Source of the DNA: Podarcis raffonei
Lineage: Eukaryota > Chordata > Lepidosauria > Squamata > Lacertidae
Reading direction: 5' to 3'
NCBI RefSeq assembly: GCF_027172205.1
Contig: NC_070604.1
Location: forward strand, 104,925,851 to 104,989,850
DNA length: 64,000 bases
Shown in pieces: positions 37,920-50,154 of the stretch. The position numbers and the translations under genes were made by a program. How positions within the stretch are numbered: position 1 is the first letter of the stretch; every line of letters starts with the position of its first letter. The notes beneath the pieces were generated by a model. It was not told where the DNA came from. It did no database searches and was given only the letters and a program-made list of their open reading frames with translations.

Positions 37920-38283
37920 TAAAGGTAAAGGACCCCTGGACGGTTAAGTCCAGTCAAAGGTGACTGGGATTGCGGTGCTCATCTCGCTTTCAGGCCAAGG
38001 GAGCCGGCATTTGTCCACAGACAGCTTTCCAGGTCATGTTGCCAGCAGGACTAAACCGCTTCTGTGACGGAAACCAGAGCACACAGAAACTCTGTTTACC
38101 TTCCTGCCGCAGCAGTACCTATTTATGTACTCACACTGGTGTGCTTTTGAACGGCTAGGTTGGCAGGAGCTAGGACAGGGCAATGGGAGCTCACCCCATT
38201 GAGCAGATCCGAACCACCGACCTTCCGATCGGCAAGCCCAGGAGACTCGATGGTTTAGACCACAATGCCACCCGTGTCCCTTT
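37920..38283 (-). mobile_element. SINE, BovB-tailed family, diverged subfamily
   Basis: AAGGTAAAGGACCCCTGGAC...TTTGTCCACAGACAGCTTTC...CACCCGTGTCCC. Shares the extra TTTGTCC(G/A)CAGACAGCT segment with the copy at 9888. Confidence 0.88.
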
Positions 38284-38524
38284 CCCCCTGCCTATGAACA
38301 CAGGCTTGAACAACAGAAAGAGTGCAAAGGCAGCCTCTACAGCACCCCTCCTGCTCATGCAAGCGTTGCAGCTGAGAGATGTCCTCAGGTCTACATTCTG
38401 ACTTGCAGAATCAGAGTTGCAGAAAATCCAGGCCTACCCCATCCCAAATAGATGGCTGTCCTATTGAGAATCAAGCTACTCCGATCTGCATTTCCCTATC
38501 CTAGGTTCTGTCTTTGGATCACGC

Positions 38525-38807
38525 CAGGGTTCAGCAACCTAAGGCCCATGGGCTGGAAGCGGCCTGCGGAGGTTGTTTGACCAGCCCACGAGCCGCCCCC
38601 GAACCAAGCCGCCCGCTCTCACGCTGTGCTAAACCGGCACAGTGCGGAGACTTGCTTCCGCGGCGCTGAAAAGTGCGTCTGCGCAGACACCGAAAATCAC
38701 ACTGAAAATCGTGGGGGCGCACACTCATATGCGCATACAGTCCAGTCCACAGAGGGATCTCCGCGGTACCGATCCGGCTGAGGTAAGATAAACCTTGCTG
38801 ACCCCTG
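38525..38807. mobile_element. hAT-type MITE
   Basis: CAGGGTTCAGCAACC ... CTTGCTGACCCCTG; 8-bp duplication GATCACGC / GATCACCC (38517-38524, 38808-38815), one mismatch. Same family as 4968-5699, without the L1. Confidence 0.88.
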
Positions 38808-38889
38808 GATCACCCTATAGTATGACAGGATACTGGAAACTGGCTTGCTCCTTCGAACAGAAGACTTGGCTGATGAGTGCTGCCATCTG

Positions 38890-39450
38890 CCAGGACGTAT
38901 ACAGCCAAAACAACAGGAAAAAAGAGGGAGGTATTAGCAGCCTTATCTTAAAAAGCAGAGACATCACCTTGCCCACAAAGGTCCGTATAGTTAAAGCTAT
39001 GGTTTTCCCAGTAGTGATGTATGGAAGTGAGAGCTGGACCATAAAGAAGGCTGATCGCCGAAGAATTGATGCTTTTGAATTATGGTGCTGGAGGAGACTC
39101 TTGAGAGTCCCATGGACTGCAAGAAGATCAAACCTATCCATCCTTAAGGAAATCAGCCCTGAGTGCTCACTGGAAGGACAGATCGTGAAGCTGAGGCTCC
39201 AATACTTTGGCCACCTCATGAGAAGAGAAGACTCCCTGGAAAAGACCCTGATGTTGGGAAAGATGGAGGGCACAAGGAGAAGGGGACGACAGAGGACAAG
39301 ATGGTTGGACAGTGTTCTCGAAGCTACCAGCATGAGTTTGACCAAACTGCGGGAGGCAGTGGAAAACAGGAGTGCCTGGCGTGCTCTGGTCCATGGGGTC
39401 ACGAAGAGTCAGACACGACTAAATGACTAAACAACAACAACAACATTAGC
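38890..39450 (+). mobile_element. BovB (RTE) LINE 3' end
   Basis: Open frame 38795-39430 reads KSRDITLPTKVRIVKAMVFP, YGSESWTIKKADRRRIDAFE, RRLLRVPWTARRSNLSILKE and ends TKSQTRLND. This is the C-terminal portion of BovB ORF2. The tail is ACAACAACAACAACATTAG. 5'-truncated but with an open frame of about 180 codons, so fairly young. Confidence 0.93.
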
Positions 39451-39454
39451 AGCC

Positions 39455-40560
39455 TTGGTGAGAAACCTAGCTTTTGCAGCAGTACAAAAGCACTTTAGGG
39501 GGGAAACCTAAGAAGGTAAAATGGCAATAGAAAAACAGCTGAGTAAGGACTAAACATGCCAGTTGCCACCGACTGCTGCGTGTCTGTTGGGGTGGGAGAG
39601 TGGAAACCCAAGGAATGAAGCACTCTGCACACTGCAACATTTTGTTGCAGGTCTCCCTTGTTTAATAATGTTGCAGGGATGCCAGGATTCTCTGCCACGT
39701 GAGATTTATGCTGGGCACCACAGCTTAGCATTCAGGAAGTACAGTGCTGCTATTGTTGGCAAACCTCTGTGTTTTCACGGGTGGAAGAAGGAGATGTGCC
39801 CAGGGAGATACTGCAGAGCTCAGGATGCTGAAACAGCGGTGGGAGATGACCCAGCGGGTTCTTGGATGTGTCTCCATAAAACAGATTAATGGGTGAGAGA
39901 CTCTGATGGGCGATTGGCTGCTCAGTTATATCAGGCTCTCTTATATATACAGAAATCAGGCCAAATAATGTCTAGTTTCAGTCTGGGGGGAAAGGTCCCT
40001 ATTGCAGTAAGAGGTGATACAGCTTAGTGCATGGTTTCCTAAGCTTCTGGGTCATTGATGACTCCTTGGTAAGTGCATTTGTGAAGATGCCTTTTGGGGT
40101 GTTTGTTCCCGAGCCGTGGAAGCCACCATGCACAACAGCACCTCTTAGCTCCCCCCATGATGCAAATGATGACTAGGATTGCCAGATTATGAATGTGTCC
40201 TTGTCGATGTCCCTTCAATAGCAGTTTGCTCTAGCAATTGGCAGCGGGTCCCGCTTGGCGGTTTTCCCCCATGCTAAGCATCGCTTGCTGAGGTCTGCGG
40301 ATCAAATTGGGAACAGGAATGGCTTTGAGGTGTGCGGTTTGTCCTAGCCAGTTGGCAACCCTTCGTGATGCTGATGTAGATTTGAGCACTTGGGTACCTG
40401 AGAAAATTTTTAAAAATTATGCCATGTTGCTGTATGTGGCAGATGCTTTGAAAACAAAAACTAAGGCTGCAGGCCTCTGCTCCATGCATAAGATTTCGTT
40501 GCTTATATAGAAAGGTGTATTACGGCTCACATGTGCAGTGGACAATGTTCTCGTGTATAC
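39455..40560. other. Intergenic stretch, no gene seen
   Basis: No exon or clear repeat boundary recognised. Confidence 0.4.
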
Positions 40561-40561
40561 A

Positions 40562-40725
40562 TATAACATCATAGAATTGTAGAGTTGGAAGGGACCACAA
40601 GAGTCATCTAGTCTAACCCCGTACAATGTAGGAATCCTTTGCCGAATGTGGGGCTTGAAGCCACAACCCTGAGATTAAGAGTCTATCCAAGTGAGTTATC
40701 CTGACTATCTCAGTATCATTAAGCT
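40562..40725 (-). mobile_element. CR1-type LINE 3' end
   Basis: ATCATAGAATTGTAGAGTTG and GGACCACAAGAGTCATCTAG, then GGCTTGAAGCCACAACCCTG. Confidence 0.75.
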
Positions 40726-40729
40726 TATA

Positions 40730-41082
40730 AAAGGTAAAGGGGACCCCTGACCATTAGGTCCAGTCGTGACCGACTCTGGGGTTGTGGCGCTCATCTCGCT
40801 TTATTGGCCGAGGGAGCCGGTGTTCAGCTTCCGGGTCATGTGGCCAGCATGACTAAGCTGCTTCTGGCGAACCAGAGCAGCACACAGAAACGCTGTTTAC
40901 CTTCCTGCTGGAGCCGTACCTATTTATCTACTTGCGCTTTGACGTGATTTCAAATGGCTAGGTTGGCAGGAGCAGGGACCGAGCAACGGGAGCTCACCCG
41001 TTGCGGGGATTTGAACCACCAACCTTCTGATCAGCAAGTCCTAGGCTCTGTGGTTTAACCCACAGCGCCACCCGCATCCCTT
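40730..41082 (-). mobile_element. SINE, BovB-tailed family
   Basis: Complete antisense copy with a 14-bp duplication TCATTAAGCTTATA (40716-40729 and 41083-41096), a clean target-primed insertion. Confidence 0.95.
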
Positions 41083-41099
41083 TCATTAAGCTTATATGT

Positions 41100-41815
41100 G
41101 TGTGCTTTTCTGGATAATGCGCAAAGCAGCTCACAAGAACAGTAAACAATATATAAGTGCAACAGAAACATAGGCACAAATATACAATATTATATCCTGT
41201 AATAAGCGTAATCTATCCAAACCTCCAGTTTTAACAACACCACAAACTTAGAAGAGCTTAACTACGGGAACCTTGTAAAAACTGCTTGTCTCTAAGGAAG
41301 ACACTAGGGGTCCCCAGTAGACAAATGTTGCGATTCTCATAAGAACTACAATTCCCAAGGCTCTCTGTGGAAAAAAGGAAGAATTGCTGTCAAGGTGGTG
41401 CTGATGTTGTAAAGCGTAGCTGAGGCTAATGATTTATGGCTCTGCTTTAGCTTTTCCTTCCATAGGAGTGAAAGAACTCAGCAGTGATAAATGTAAAGGA
41501 AAGTCTCTTTTCTCTCGCAGCTGTTGACACTGTTCTAAACAATTAGCAGTAGAAAAGAAAACTTGTCTGTATGCCATCATAGCCACAAGAATTTAAAGCC
41601 AGGAATAAGTCTGCCACCATTTTCCCTGGCAGGGCTCTGGTGCCTTTAATGAAATTCTGTGGGTGCAGCTTCAACAGATACAGCTTCCCCCTTGTGGGAA
41701 GGGATGGAGGGGGTTCACCAACAGCTAAATGTCAAGCCAGGATTGGTATTGTATGCTCAAACCGTCTTGTCCCAGCGAGCAACCTGGCTGCTGAATTCTG
41801 CACTAGCTGAAGTTT
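41100..41815. other. Intergenic stretch, no gene seen
   Basis: A worn GAACTACAATTCCCAAGGCT piece near 41340. No exon. Confidence 0.35.
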
Positions 41816-42025
41816 AATAATAATAATAATAATTTTATTATTTATACCCCGCCCATCTGGCTTGGTTTCCCCAGCCACTCTGGGCAGCTTACAACACACA
41901 TAAAACCACAGAAAAACAACCATTAAAAACTTTCCCATACAGGGCTGCCTTCAGATGTCTTCTAAAAGTCGTGTAGTTGTTTATCTCTTTGACATCGGGC
42001 AGGCAGGCATTCCACAGGGAGGGTT
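41816..42025 (-). mobile_element. L3/CR1-like LINE 3' end
   Basis: AATAATAATAATAATTTTAT then CATCTGGCTTGGTTTCCCCA and CAGGGCTGCCTTCAGATGTC. Directly upstream 41740-41815 carries an older fragment of the same coding region. Confidence 0.8.
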
Positions 42026-42058
42026 TCCGAACCGTTTTCAGAGGCAGTGTCACGTATA

Positions 42059-42185
42059 CAGTGGTATCTCAGGTTACAGATGCTTCAAGTTACAGATGCT
42101 TCGGGTTACCACTAACCTGGAAGTAGTACCTTGGGTTAAGAACTTTGCTTCAGGATGAGAACCGAAATCGCACGGCGGCAGTCCA
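42059..42185 (+). mobile_element. pogo/Tigger-like MITE, left half
   Basis: CAGTGGTATCTCAGGTTACA after TA, through GAGAACCGAAATCGCACGGC, then lost. Confidence 0.75.
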
Positions 42186-42219
42186 GTCCAGTGTTTTCCA
42201 GTCCAGTTTTCCAGTCCAG

Positions 42220-42407
42220 CATAGCTGTCAACCTTCTCTTTTTTTGCGGTAAATTCCCTTATTCCATTGCCGTTTCCCACTGCTTCCCGCTGCTATCCCG
42301 GATTGTTAGATATCCTGTAGACTGTCCCCGGGACAGGTGAGGCTGCTGATCCCTTATTTTCCAGGGTGCTGATCCCTTATTTTCAAATCTGAAAGTTGAC
42401 AGCTATG
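42220..42407. mobile_element. MITE with 13-bp inverted ends
   Basis: CATAGCTGTCAAC / GTTGACAGCTATG, perfect inverse. Internal doubled GCTGATCCCTTATTTTC. Confidence 0.7.
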
Positions 42408-42666
42408 CAGTTCAGGTCTTCACATTTCAACATGATTTTTTTTAATTAAAAAACAACAACCTCATGCAAATTAATCAGCATCTTAGCGTCAAATTCTCCT
42501 AATATAGACATCCTTGTCTGCAATTTCCCCTATTATAAAGCATAGATGTATGCTATTTTTACTAATATGCATTCCTGTACATGCACCTCAGCTGGAGAAC
42601 TGCATTGCAAGATCTGAAGTGCAATTTTTGCAGGATAGCAATGCTTTAGCTCATGTTTCATCAAGA

Positions 42667-42667
42667 A

Positions 42668-42753
<86 letters not shown>

Positions 42754-42770
42754 CACACACAGAGAGAGAT
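42667..42770 (+). repeat. (GA)n(GAAA)n microsatellite
   Basis: GA run 42667-42700, GAAA run to 42752, then CA/GA. Confidence 0.95.
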
Positions 42771-43196
42771 CTTCTGTCATCTCCATTTCAGAGAACACTT
42801 TTGGAAATCGTTGAACATTTTACAAAGTGGAATTTAGTGTTAAGGAACTGTGTCTTGCTCATTGCTTCATTGCTTAAGTAATTTTTATGATGATCCCTAA
42901 GTCCAGGAAAGGCTCACAGGCTGAAGTGGGGTGGTGTCATAAACACACAGTTGTGCCCTAGTAATTGTAGCTCTGTTGGTGGATTCTGCAGCTGCCATAT
43001 GACCAGTATATGACCTCATAGTTCTGTTTTCTCTCTCCAAGTCCCGTGCAGGAAGGAGTGCCGGGAAGAGAGGATTTAAGTGAGGATTTAAGAGGAATGA
43101 TACAAGTTTGGAAGCTGCTTCAAGTGGAAATGCAAGCTTGGAAGGGGCCATGCCTTCCAACATTTCTCTGCTGAAAATAAGGACGTCCCATTCCAT

Positions 43197-43345
43197 AATG
43201 ATAATTTTACTATTTATACACCATGCATCTTATTGGGTTGCCCAAGAACTCTGAGCAGCTTCCAACATATATAGAAACATAATAAAACATCAAACATGGG
43301 AAAAAAACAACCCTTCCTTATACAGGAATGCCTTCAGACGACTCG
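43197..43345 (-). mobile_element. L3/CR1-like LINE 3' fragment
   Basis: ATAATTTTACTATTTATACA, CTTATTGGGTTGCCCAAGAA, AACATATATAGAAACATAAT; diverged. Confidence 0.6.
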
Positions 43346-43364
43346 GGGGTTGGATAACTCCATA

Positions 43365-43490
43365 CCCTTCAACATTTCTCCAATGAAAACAGGGGTGTCC
43401 TAAGGAAAAGCAGGACATTCCGGGATCAAATCAGAAATCCAGACGGCTTTTCTAAATCAGGGACGTCCCTGGAAAATAGGGCCACTTGGA
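43365..43490. repeat. Short dispersed repeat
   Basis: CTTCAACATTTCTCCAATGA...GGACGTCCCTGGAAAATAGG; repeated at 43140-43195 (partial), 18770 and 47800. Confidence 0.45.
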
Positions 43491-43563
43491 GGGTCTGAGT
43501 TGCAAGCCTAGTTCTTAGGGTCAAACAAAACACAATTAGGGGGCAGCTATGTTTCTTCATATA

Positions 43564-43918
43564 AGGGACGTGGGTGGCGCTGTGGTGTAAACCACTGAGC
43601 CTAGGGCTTGCCAATCAGAAGGTTGGTGGTTCAAATCCCTGTGACGGGGTGAGCTCCCATTGTTCAGTCCCTGATCCTGCAAACCTAGCAGTTCGAAAGC
43701 ATGTCAAAGTGCAAGTAGATAAATAGGTACCGCTCCGGCGGGAAGGTAAACGGCGTTTCCGTGTGCTGCTCTGGTTCGCCAGAAGCGGCTTAGTCCTGCT
43801 GGCCACATGACCCGGAAGCTGTACGCTGGCTCCCTCAGCCAATAAAGTGAGATGAGCGCCGCAACCCCAGAGTCGTGTGCGACTAGACCAAATGGTCAGG
43901 GGTCCCTTTACCTTTACC
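43564..43918 (+). mobile_element. SINE, BovB-tailed family
   Basis: GGGACGTGGGTGGCGCTGTG ... GGTCCCTTTACCTTTACC. Confidence 0.92.
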
Positions 43919-44694
43919 TTTTATGTTTGTTCATGTGTCTGCTGGCTCAGCACTACCATTGGGCAGAGTGAGGTGACCGCCTCAGGCAACAGAAGCTGGG
44001 GAGTAGCATCAGAAAGTTGAAAAAGCACTGGATGGGAGGGAGAGAAGTTGTTAGGCTCAGTTGAGCCAAAGAGATAAAATAAGAAGGTATGATGTTACGT
44101 AATCATTTATTAAAAATAAAGCACCACATAATAATAATAATAATTTTAAAACCATTTGCGTCACCAGGAGGCAATGGTCCTTTTAGGATGTGGAGAACTT
44201 AGCTAGAAGGAAAGGCCACTGATTTCCAGTGAGGCTTACTTCTCAGCAGAGATGGTTAGGACCATGCTGTTAAGGCTTGGAAGGCTAAGATGCCTGCTTG
44301 AAGATAAGTTCATCATTTAAAAGACAGCCATATGCTGCTCCTCCCTTATCCCTCCCGGCTCAGCTAATTTTGTGCCACTCGCCAAGAAATGTTAGACAGG
44401 TGTGCCAAAACCCAAAGTGTGCTGTTATCTCATAGAAAACAAAACTGAATACCTCAGTCCTAATTATAATTGTCCCTGACCTGCTTAACTTGTGCTCAAG
44501 AGCTGCCAAGATAAATGCGTCTTGCAGTGCAGCTGGAAAATGCCCAGACTTGGACTTTGGCAAGTCTCCAGGGTAAGGGTGTTCCACAGCAGTGGGGGCA
44601 GCCTTATGCTATTACAATGTGGTGGCTGCATGGATCAAGAGGATGCCGTTGGCTGATATTAAATATTGCAATCCAGGGGAAGTGGGGAGGCTGC

Positions 44695-45047
44695 AGTCCT
44701 CCTGAAGGAGGCTCAGTATACCTGAAGGAACGTCTCTGTCCCCATCGTTCAGCCCGGACACTGAGGTCCAGCTCTGAGTGCCTTCTGGTGGTTCCCTCAC
44801 TGCAAGAAGTTAGGTTACAGGGAACCAGGCAGAGGGCCTTCTCGGTAGTGGCGCCCGCCCTGTGGAACACCCTCCCTTCAGGTGTCAAGGAAATAAACAA
44901 CTATCTGACTTTTAGAAGACATCCGAAGGCAGCCCTGTTTAGGGAAGTTTTTAATGTTTGATGTTTTATTGTGTTTTTTATATTCTGTTGGGAGCCACCC
45001 AAAGTTGCTGAGGAAACCCAGCCAGATGGGCGGGGTATAAATAATAT

Positions 45048-45084
<37 letters not shown>

Positions 45085-45090
45085 GACTGT
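44695..45090 (+). mobile_element. L3/CR1-like LINE 3' end
   Basis: Frame VYLKERLCPHRSARTLRSSS, SLQEVRLQGTRQRAFSVVAP, FRRHPKAALFREVFN; (AAT)n tail 45048-45084. Confidence 0.88.
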
Positions 45091-45094
45091 TTCA

Positions 45095-45865
45095 CACATT
45101 ACACAGCAACAAAGGGCCTTTCTATTTCCGGCGCAGGGTGAGGCTCCAGCATTCTAATAGCATTGTCATTTTTTGAAACATAGGCTTATTTCAAAGATCA
45201 ATTCCTTAGCTAGGCTTATGTGGGTAGAAAAATATCCTATATGGGTAGAAAAACACAGAGTGGTGTTTTTGCAGTAACATGGGAAGTGGATCTAAGCAAA
45301 CAGTGGATCTGCCCTTTTCCTGCGCTCCTTCCACAGCCAAGTGTTCCCATTAGGACTTCAGAGTCTAAGGGAGGTCCCAGAGCAATCACTGTCTCCTAAA
45401 ATCGCCCTGCGAATCTGAGATGCACAGTTGAGGATTATAGGAAAGCGATACTTTGGGGGATGCAGCATCGAGAACTGAATGCATAATCCTAATGGAGAGG
45501 CTTAATTTAAGATACAAGGATTTGTTTTTAACGAGTCAGGAGATTAGGAGAAAGATTTGCAAACCACCAAATGGAGAATATTAAAATCATTCGGAGGCGC
45601 ACCCTGTTACAAAACGCAGGCCACGGCAAGATGGCTCAGAAAAGATTAACGTAAAATTAACACATAAAAGCCAAGGATTTTCCAAGGAGAATGCTCTCAC
45701 TGAAGCAGGAAACTGGTTCTTTACAAAGCCGCTTCTTTGTGTACTTTTAGTAAAAAATAAATATTTTGCATCATATTCTGTAATTCTAAAAGGAGTATAG
45801 TATGCATCTGTCTGAAACACATCTATTGAGTTATGTGTAAGGACTTTGTTCCAGCAGGGGTTTAA
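45095..45865. other. Intergenic stretch, no gene seen
   Basis: No exon or recognisable repeat boundary. Confidence 0.4.
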
Positions 45866-45869
45866 AATA

Positions 45870-46087
45870 CAGTTTTACCTCAGGTTACAGACGCTTCAGG
45901 CTACAGACTCTGCTAACCCAGAAATAGCAACTCGGGTTAAGAACTTTGCTTCAGGATGAGAACAGAAATCACGTGGCAGCGGCAGCGGGAGGCCCCATTA
46001 GCTAAAGTGGTACCTCAGGTTAAGGACAGTTTCAGGTTAAGAACGGACCTCCAGAACGAATTAAGTTCTTAACCCGAGGCACCACTG
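45870..46087 (+). mobile_element. pogo/Tigger-like MITE
   Basis: CAGTTTTACCTCAGGTTACA ... TTAACCCGAGGCACCACTG with TA at 45868-45869 and 46088-46089. Confidence 0.85.
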
Positions 46088-46947
46088 TATAAGCTTCTAC
46101 CTCAAATCTGGTCGCTACTTTTTGTGTGTGGAGGGATGAAGAAGAATCCTATGCCATTATTATTAGCATTAACATTAGCATCATCATCATCATTATTTAG
46201 ATTTTTTAGCTACCCTTCACCCAGGGCCGGCGCTGTGGTGCAAAGCTCCCTCAGGCACCCCTCCCTTTCCCAGAGTTTTTTTAGGGAGAATGGCACAAGA
46301 AACCAAAATGGACATATTAGCCCATCCCTGCTTCTGAGTAAACATGTTTAGGATGGTCCTGTGAGGTTTCAGTTCCACCAAATCTGCCTTAGCATTGTGA
46401 CTTATATCAAAAGAAGAAGCAGGTCTGTATTATTACAAACAAAGGGGTGTAGAACATTCTGTGTGCTGTGCTTCCTTAACTTTTTTTTTTTAATTCAGAA
46501 CAGCAGTCATGCAGCAAAGTGACAAGCAAGCACTGCAGTGAGTGACAAAAAAATGCCTTTTCTCTCGTAACACTTTCCTTCTCGCCTGCTAAAAAAGTGC
46601 AAATTAATGCAGAACAGGAAATCCTGAGACTATGAGGAACACTGCGCAATTATAGGAGGACACAAAAGCCTACAATGGTTACAGTTACAGAGGGACCCCC
46701 CCTCTTTTTTTTGTCAGTTGGTGGTGAAAATGTATTTCAGGACAAGATTACCTCCAGCACAACCCTCAGAAAACTGCATCAGTCCCCACCTGCAGGAGAT
46801 TCAAGGCTCAAGGTTTTGCTCCTGCATTAGAGACTCATTTCTCTCCATGTTCCTATCCCTTTTATAACAGCCACTTGATCTGCAGTTGCAAGTAGAGGCT
46901 AATGCTTATATCAACATTGCAATCTTCAAATAGTGCTAAGAAGCCAG

Positions 46948-47052
46948 GGGTATCCTACTGATGGCCTCCAGGTGTTGTGGATTACAATTCCCATCAGCCC
47001 CAGCTCATAGGGATGATGGGAGCTGTAGTCCCCAACATCTGGAAAACATCTC
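46948..47052. repeat. Palindromic MITE, worn
   Basis: CAGGTGTTGTGGATTACAATTCC...GATGGGAGCTGTAGTCCCCA, same family as 12118-12246. Confidence 0.55.
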
Positions 47053-47054
47053 AT

Positions 47055-47335
47055 TGGCCACCTTAAAGTCCCAAGGCATGTCAGGCTTTGTGTACTACTA
47101 CTTACACCTTGAATTGGGCCAGGCAACTCTGGCAGCCAGTGCAGTTCTTTAAGGATCAGGGCTGTACAATCTTCTCTCATTGCTCCACGCAACAGCCAGG
47201 CAAGCGTCATTCTGCACCAGCTGAAGCTCCCAGGCCGTTTCCAAGGGTAGCCCCACCAATAGTGCCTTGCAGTAGTCTAGACAGGAGGGTATCCATGTTC
47301 TATGGATAGCCAAGGTCAGACTATTTCAGTCCAGG
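47055..47335 (-). mobile_element. CR1/L2-like LINE fragment
   Basis: CAGCCAGTGCAGTTCTTTAA, GCACCAGCTGAAGCTCCCAG, GCCTTGCAGTAGTCTAGACA: antisense version of the W-x-A-L-Q-Y-Y style block seen in L3-type copies. Confidence 0.5.
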
Positions 47336-47799
47336 AACAGGAGTGACTGTTATGTCAGCTAACCCAATTCCAAATTTCAGGTCTAACTGAAAAGGAGAAA
47401 GACACTGAACAGGATTTGCAGCCTGGAGTGAAATACAACTGGACAGAAAGATACATGTTTAACTCATGATGAGTCAAACTGTCATTGCCCTGGAGGTGGA
47501 ACAGCTAATTTACCAGACACAGAGCCAAACTGGACTTGATGGGAGCAGCTGTATTTATTCTTCATGTGTCTATCACATTCTTTCATAAAAGGGGAGGCTG
47601 TATGCCAAGAGCTGCTGTATTTATGTGAAGCTTCTGCATACGGCGAGCCATTGAATGACAGGTGGCAAGTGAAGAACCTTCAGACGGCGGACTGACTCTG
47701 CCCACCTAGGCTGGCCCTTGGAAACTCCAGGAAGAGGTAGAAGAAGGCTGAGCTATGAACTTGAGTGACATGGGGCTCCTGAGCTGTGTCATGTTTGTG

Positions 47800-47935
47800 T
47801 GATTCTTCCAGACCCTCCAGGTGTCCTTATTTTCCAGGATTTACAGAAGCTGTCCCCGTTTCTGATTTGACCCTGGAATGTCCCACTTTAGGATGTCCCT
47901 ATTTTCATCGGAGAAATGTCGGAGGGTACGGAGTT
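47800..47935. repeat. Short dispersed repeat
   Basis: CCAGACCCTCCAGGTGTCCT, TCTGATTTGACCCTGGAATG, TTTTCATCGGAGAAATGTCG; related to 43365-43490. Confidence 0.45.
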
Positions 47936-47964
47936 CTGTGACCCTCGAACCAAGGAGATAAGTA

Positions 47965-48368
47965 ACGATACAACCTTTAGAAGACATCTGAAGGCAGCCC
48001 TGTACAGTGGCAGATGCTTCAGGTTACAGACTCCGCTAACCCAGAAATAGTACCTCGGGTTAAGAACTTTGCTTCAGGATGAGAATAGAAATTGTGCGGT
48101 GGCGGCGCAGCGGCAGTGGGAGGCCCCATTAGCTAAAGTGGTACCTCAGGTTAAGAACAGTTTCAGGTAAAGAACGGACCTCCAGAACAAATTAGGTAAG
48201 TTCTTAACCCTAGGTACCACTGTATAGGGAAGTTCTTAAATGGTTAATGCTTTATTATATTTTTATACATGTTTGGAAGCCACTCAGAGTAGCTGGGGCT
48301 ACCCAGTCAGTTGGACAGGGTATAAATATTAATTATTATCATTATTATTATTATTATTATTATTATAT
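47965..48368 (+). mobile_element. L3/CR1-like LINE 3' end split by a Tigger MITE
   Basis: AGAAGACATCTGAAGGCAGCCCTGTA|insert|TAGGGAAGTTCTTAAATGG, then (ATT)n at 48325-48366. Confidence 0.88.
48005..48222 (+). mobile_element. pogo/Tigger-like MITE inserted in a LINE
   Basis: CAGTGGCAGATGCTTCAGGT ... TTAACCCTAGGTACCACTG with TA at 48003-48004 and 48223-48224; slightly shortened left end. Confidence 0.88.
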
Positions 48369-48965
48369 TGGATTTTCATTGGAGAAATGTTGGGGGGTAT
48401 GTTATTCTTCCATGCTGATGTCTGGCTTGTCCACAAATTCTGATGCAGGCTGAAAATCTAAACCCACTTAGCTAGGGAAAAGCCCCACTGAACTCAAATG
48501 GACTTACTTCTGAGTAGACGTGGCTAGAATTGCACTGTCACTCCTCAGTCCCCTGACTGCTGCTCATGGGCCAGGCCTGACAGGATGTGGGCAGCTGAAT
48601 CTTCCCACATGGTTATCTTCCCATATTGCACCATTTCAAGCTCCTTTTTCTTAGCGCTGAGCTGAGGTTGAATACAGCGAGACTTCTTCCCAACCGTGCT
48701 GCCCACTTCTTGAAAACTGTTACTTCACTGGGGCCAGATTTATCAGGTGATTTCCAGCAGGAAGATGGCATTGGGGGGGATTTAAACCCCTCTCCCCCAG
48801 GGCTGCAGTCCTGATCTGGATGTGCAGGCTCCCACAGCTGTGATTTGCAAAAGGACAAAACATACCACATGCCATGGGAAGGGTCAGTCATGAGACTTCG
48901 GCATGATGTCACAACTTAATCACCTCTCTCTCTCTTTCCCGCCGCAGGAATCCTGGGACTTGTAG

Positions 48966-49013
48966 CTGGCTTACACTGAGTCAGACCATTGGTCCATCTA
49001 GCTTAGTACCGTC

Positions 49014-49055
<42 letters not shown>

Positions 49056-50150
49056 TTATTATTTATACCCCGCCCATCTGGCTGGGTTTCCCCAGCCACT
49101 TTGGGCGGCTTCCAACAAAATATTAAAATACCGTAATGCATCAAACATTAAAAGCTTCCCTAAACAGGGCTGCCTTCAGATGTTGTCTAAAAGTCTGGTA
49201 GTAGTTGTTCTCTTTGACATCTGGTGGGAGGGTGTTCCACAGGGTGGGTGCCACTACCGAGAAGGCCCTGTGCCTGGTACCCTGTAACTTGGCTTCTCGC
49301 AGTGAGGGAACTGCCAGAAGGCCCTCAGTGTCTGGGCAGAACAATGGGGGTGGAGATGCTCCTTCAGATATACTGGACCGAGCCAGTTTAGGGCTTTAAA
49401 GGTCAGCACCAACACTTTGAATTCTGCTCGGAAACGTACTGGGAGCCAATGTAGGTCTTTTAAGACTGGTGTTATGTGGTCTCAGTGGCCACTCCCAGTC
49501 ACCAGTCTAGCTGCCACATTCTGGATTAACTGCAGTTTCCGGGTCACCTTCAAAGGTAGCCCCACATAGAGCGCATTGCAGTAGTCCAAGCGGGAGATAA
49601 CCAGAGCATGCACCACTCTGGCGAGACAGTCTGTGGGCAGGTAGGGTCTCAGCCTGCGTACCAGATGGAGCTGGTAAACAGCTGCCCTGGACACAGAATT
49701 AACCTGTAGCTCCATGGACAGCTTTGAGTCCAAAATGACTCCCAGGCTGCGCACCTGGTCCTTCAGGGGCACAGTTACCCCATTCAGGACCAGGGAATCC
49801 TCCATCCCCGCCCGCCTCCTGTTCCCCAAAAACAGTACTTCTGTCTTGTCAGGATTCAACCTCAATCTGTTAGCCGCCATCCATCCGCCAACCGCCTCCA
49901 GACACTCACACAGGACCTTCACTGCCTTAACTAGTTGTGATTTGAAAGAGAGGTAGAGCTGGGTATCATCTGCCTATTGATGGACCCCCAGCCTAAACCC
50001 CCTGATGATCTCTCCCAGTGCCTGCATGTATATCTTGAAAAGCATGTCTACACTGACTGCCAGCAGCTTTCTGGGGTTTCAGGCAGGAGACACTCCCAGA
50101 CCCACCAGGAGCTGCCAGGGATTGAACCTGAGTAAGGCAGTTTCCAAAGT
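48966..50150. repeat. Dispersed repeat split by a LINE
   Basis: TGAGTCAGACCATTGGTCCATCTAG at 48978 continues after the LINE with GTCTACACTGACTGCCAGCA and GGGGTTTCAGGCAGGAGACA at 50046-50090. A relative is at 15480-15600. Confidence 0.6.
49016..50040 (-). mobile_element. L3/CR1-like LINE with reverse transcriptase C-terminal region
   Basis: Longest copy in the window. The minus frame from 49922 reads CECLEAVGGWMAANRLRLNP, GVILDSKLSMELQVNSVSRA, LDYCNALYVGLPLKVTRKLQ; a second frame carries SLREAKLQGTRHRAFSVVAP. (AAT)n at 49017-49053. 5'-truncated. Confidence 0.92.
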
Positions 50151-50154
50151 TCCT

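Noticed and set aside
38795-39430. 211-codon open frame as a host gene
   Set aside because: It is the C-terminal part of BovB ORF2 with the BovB tail behind it.
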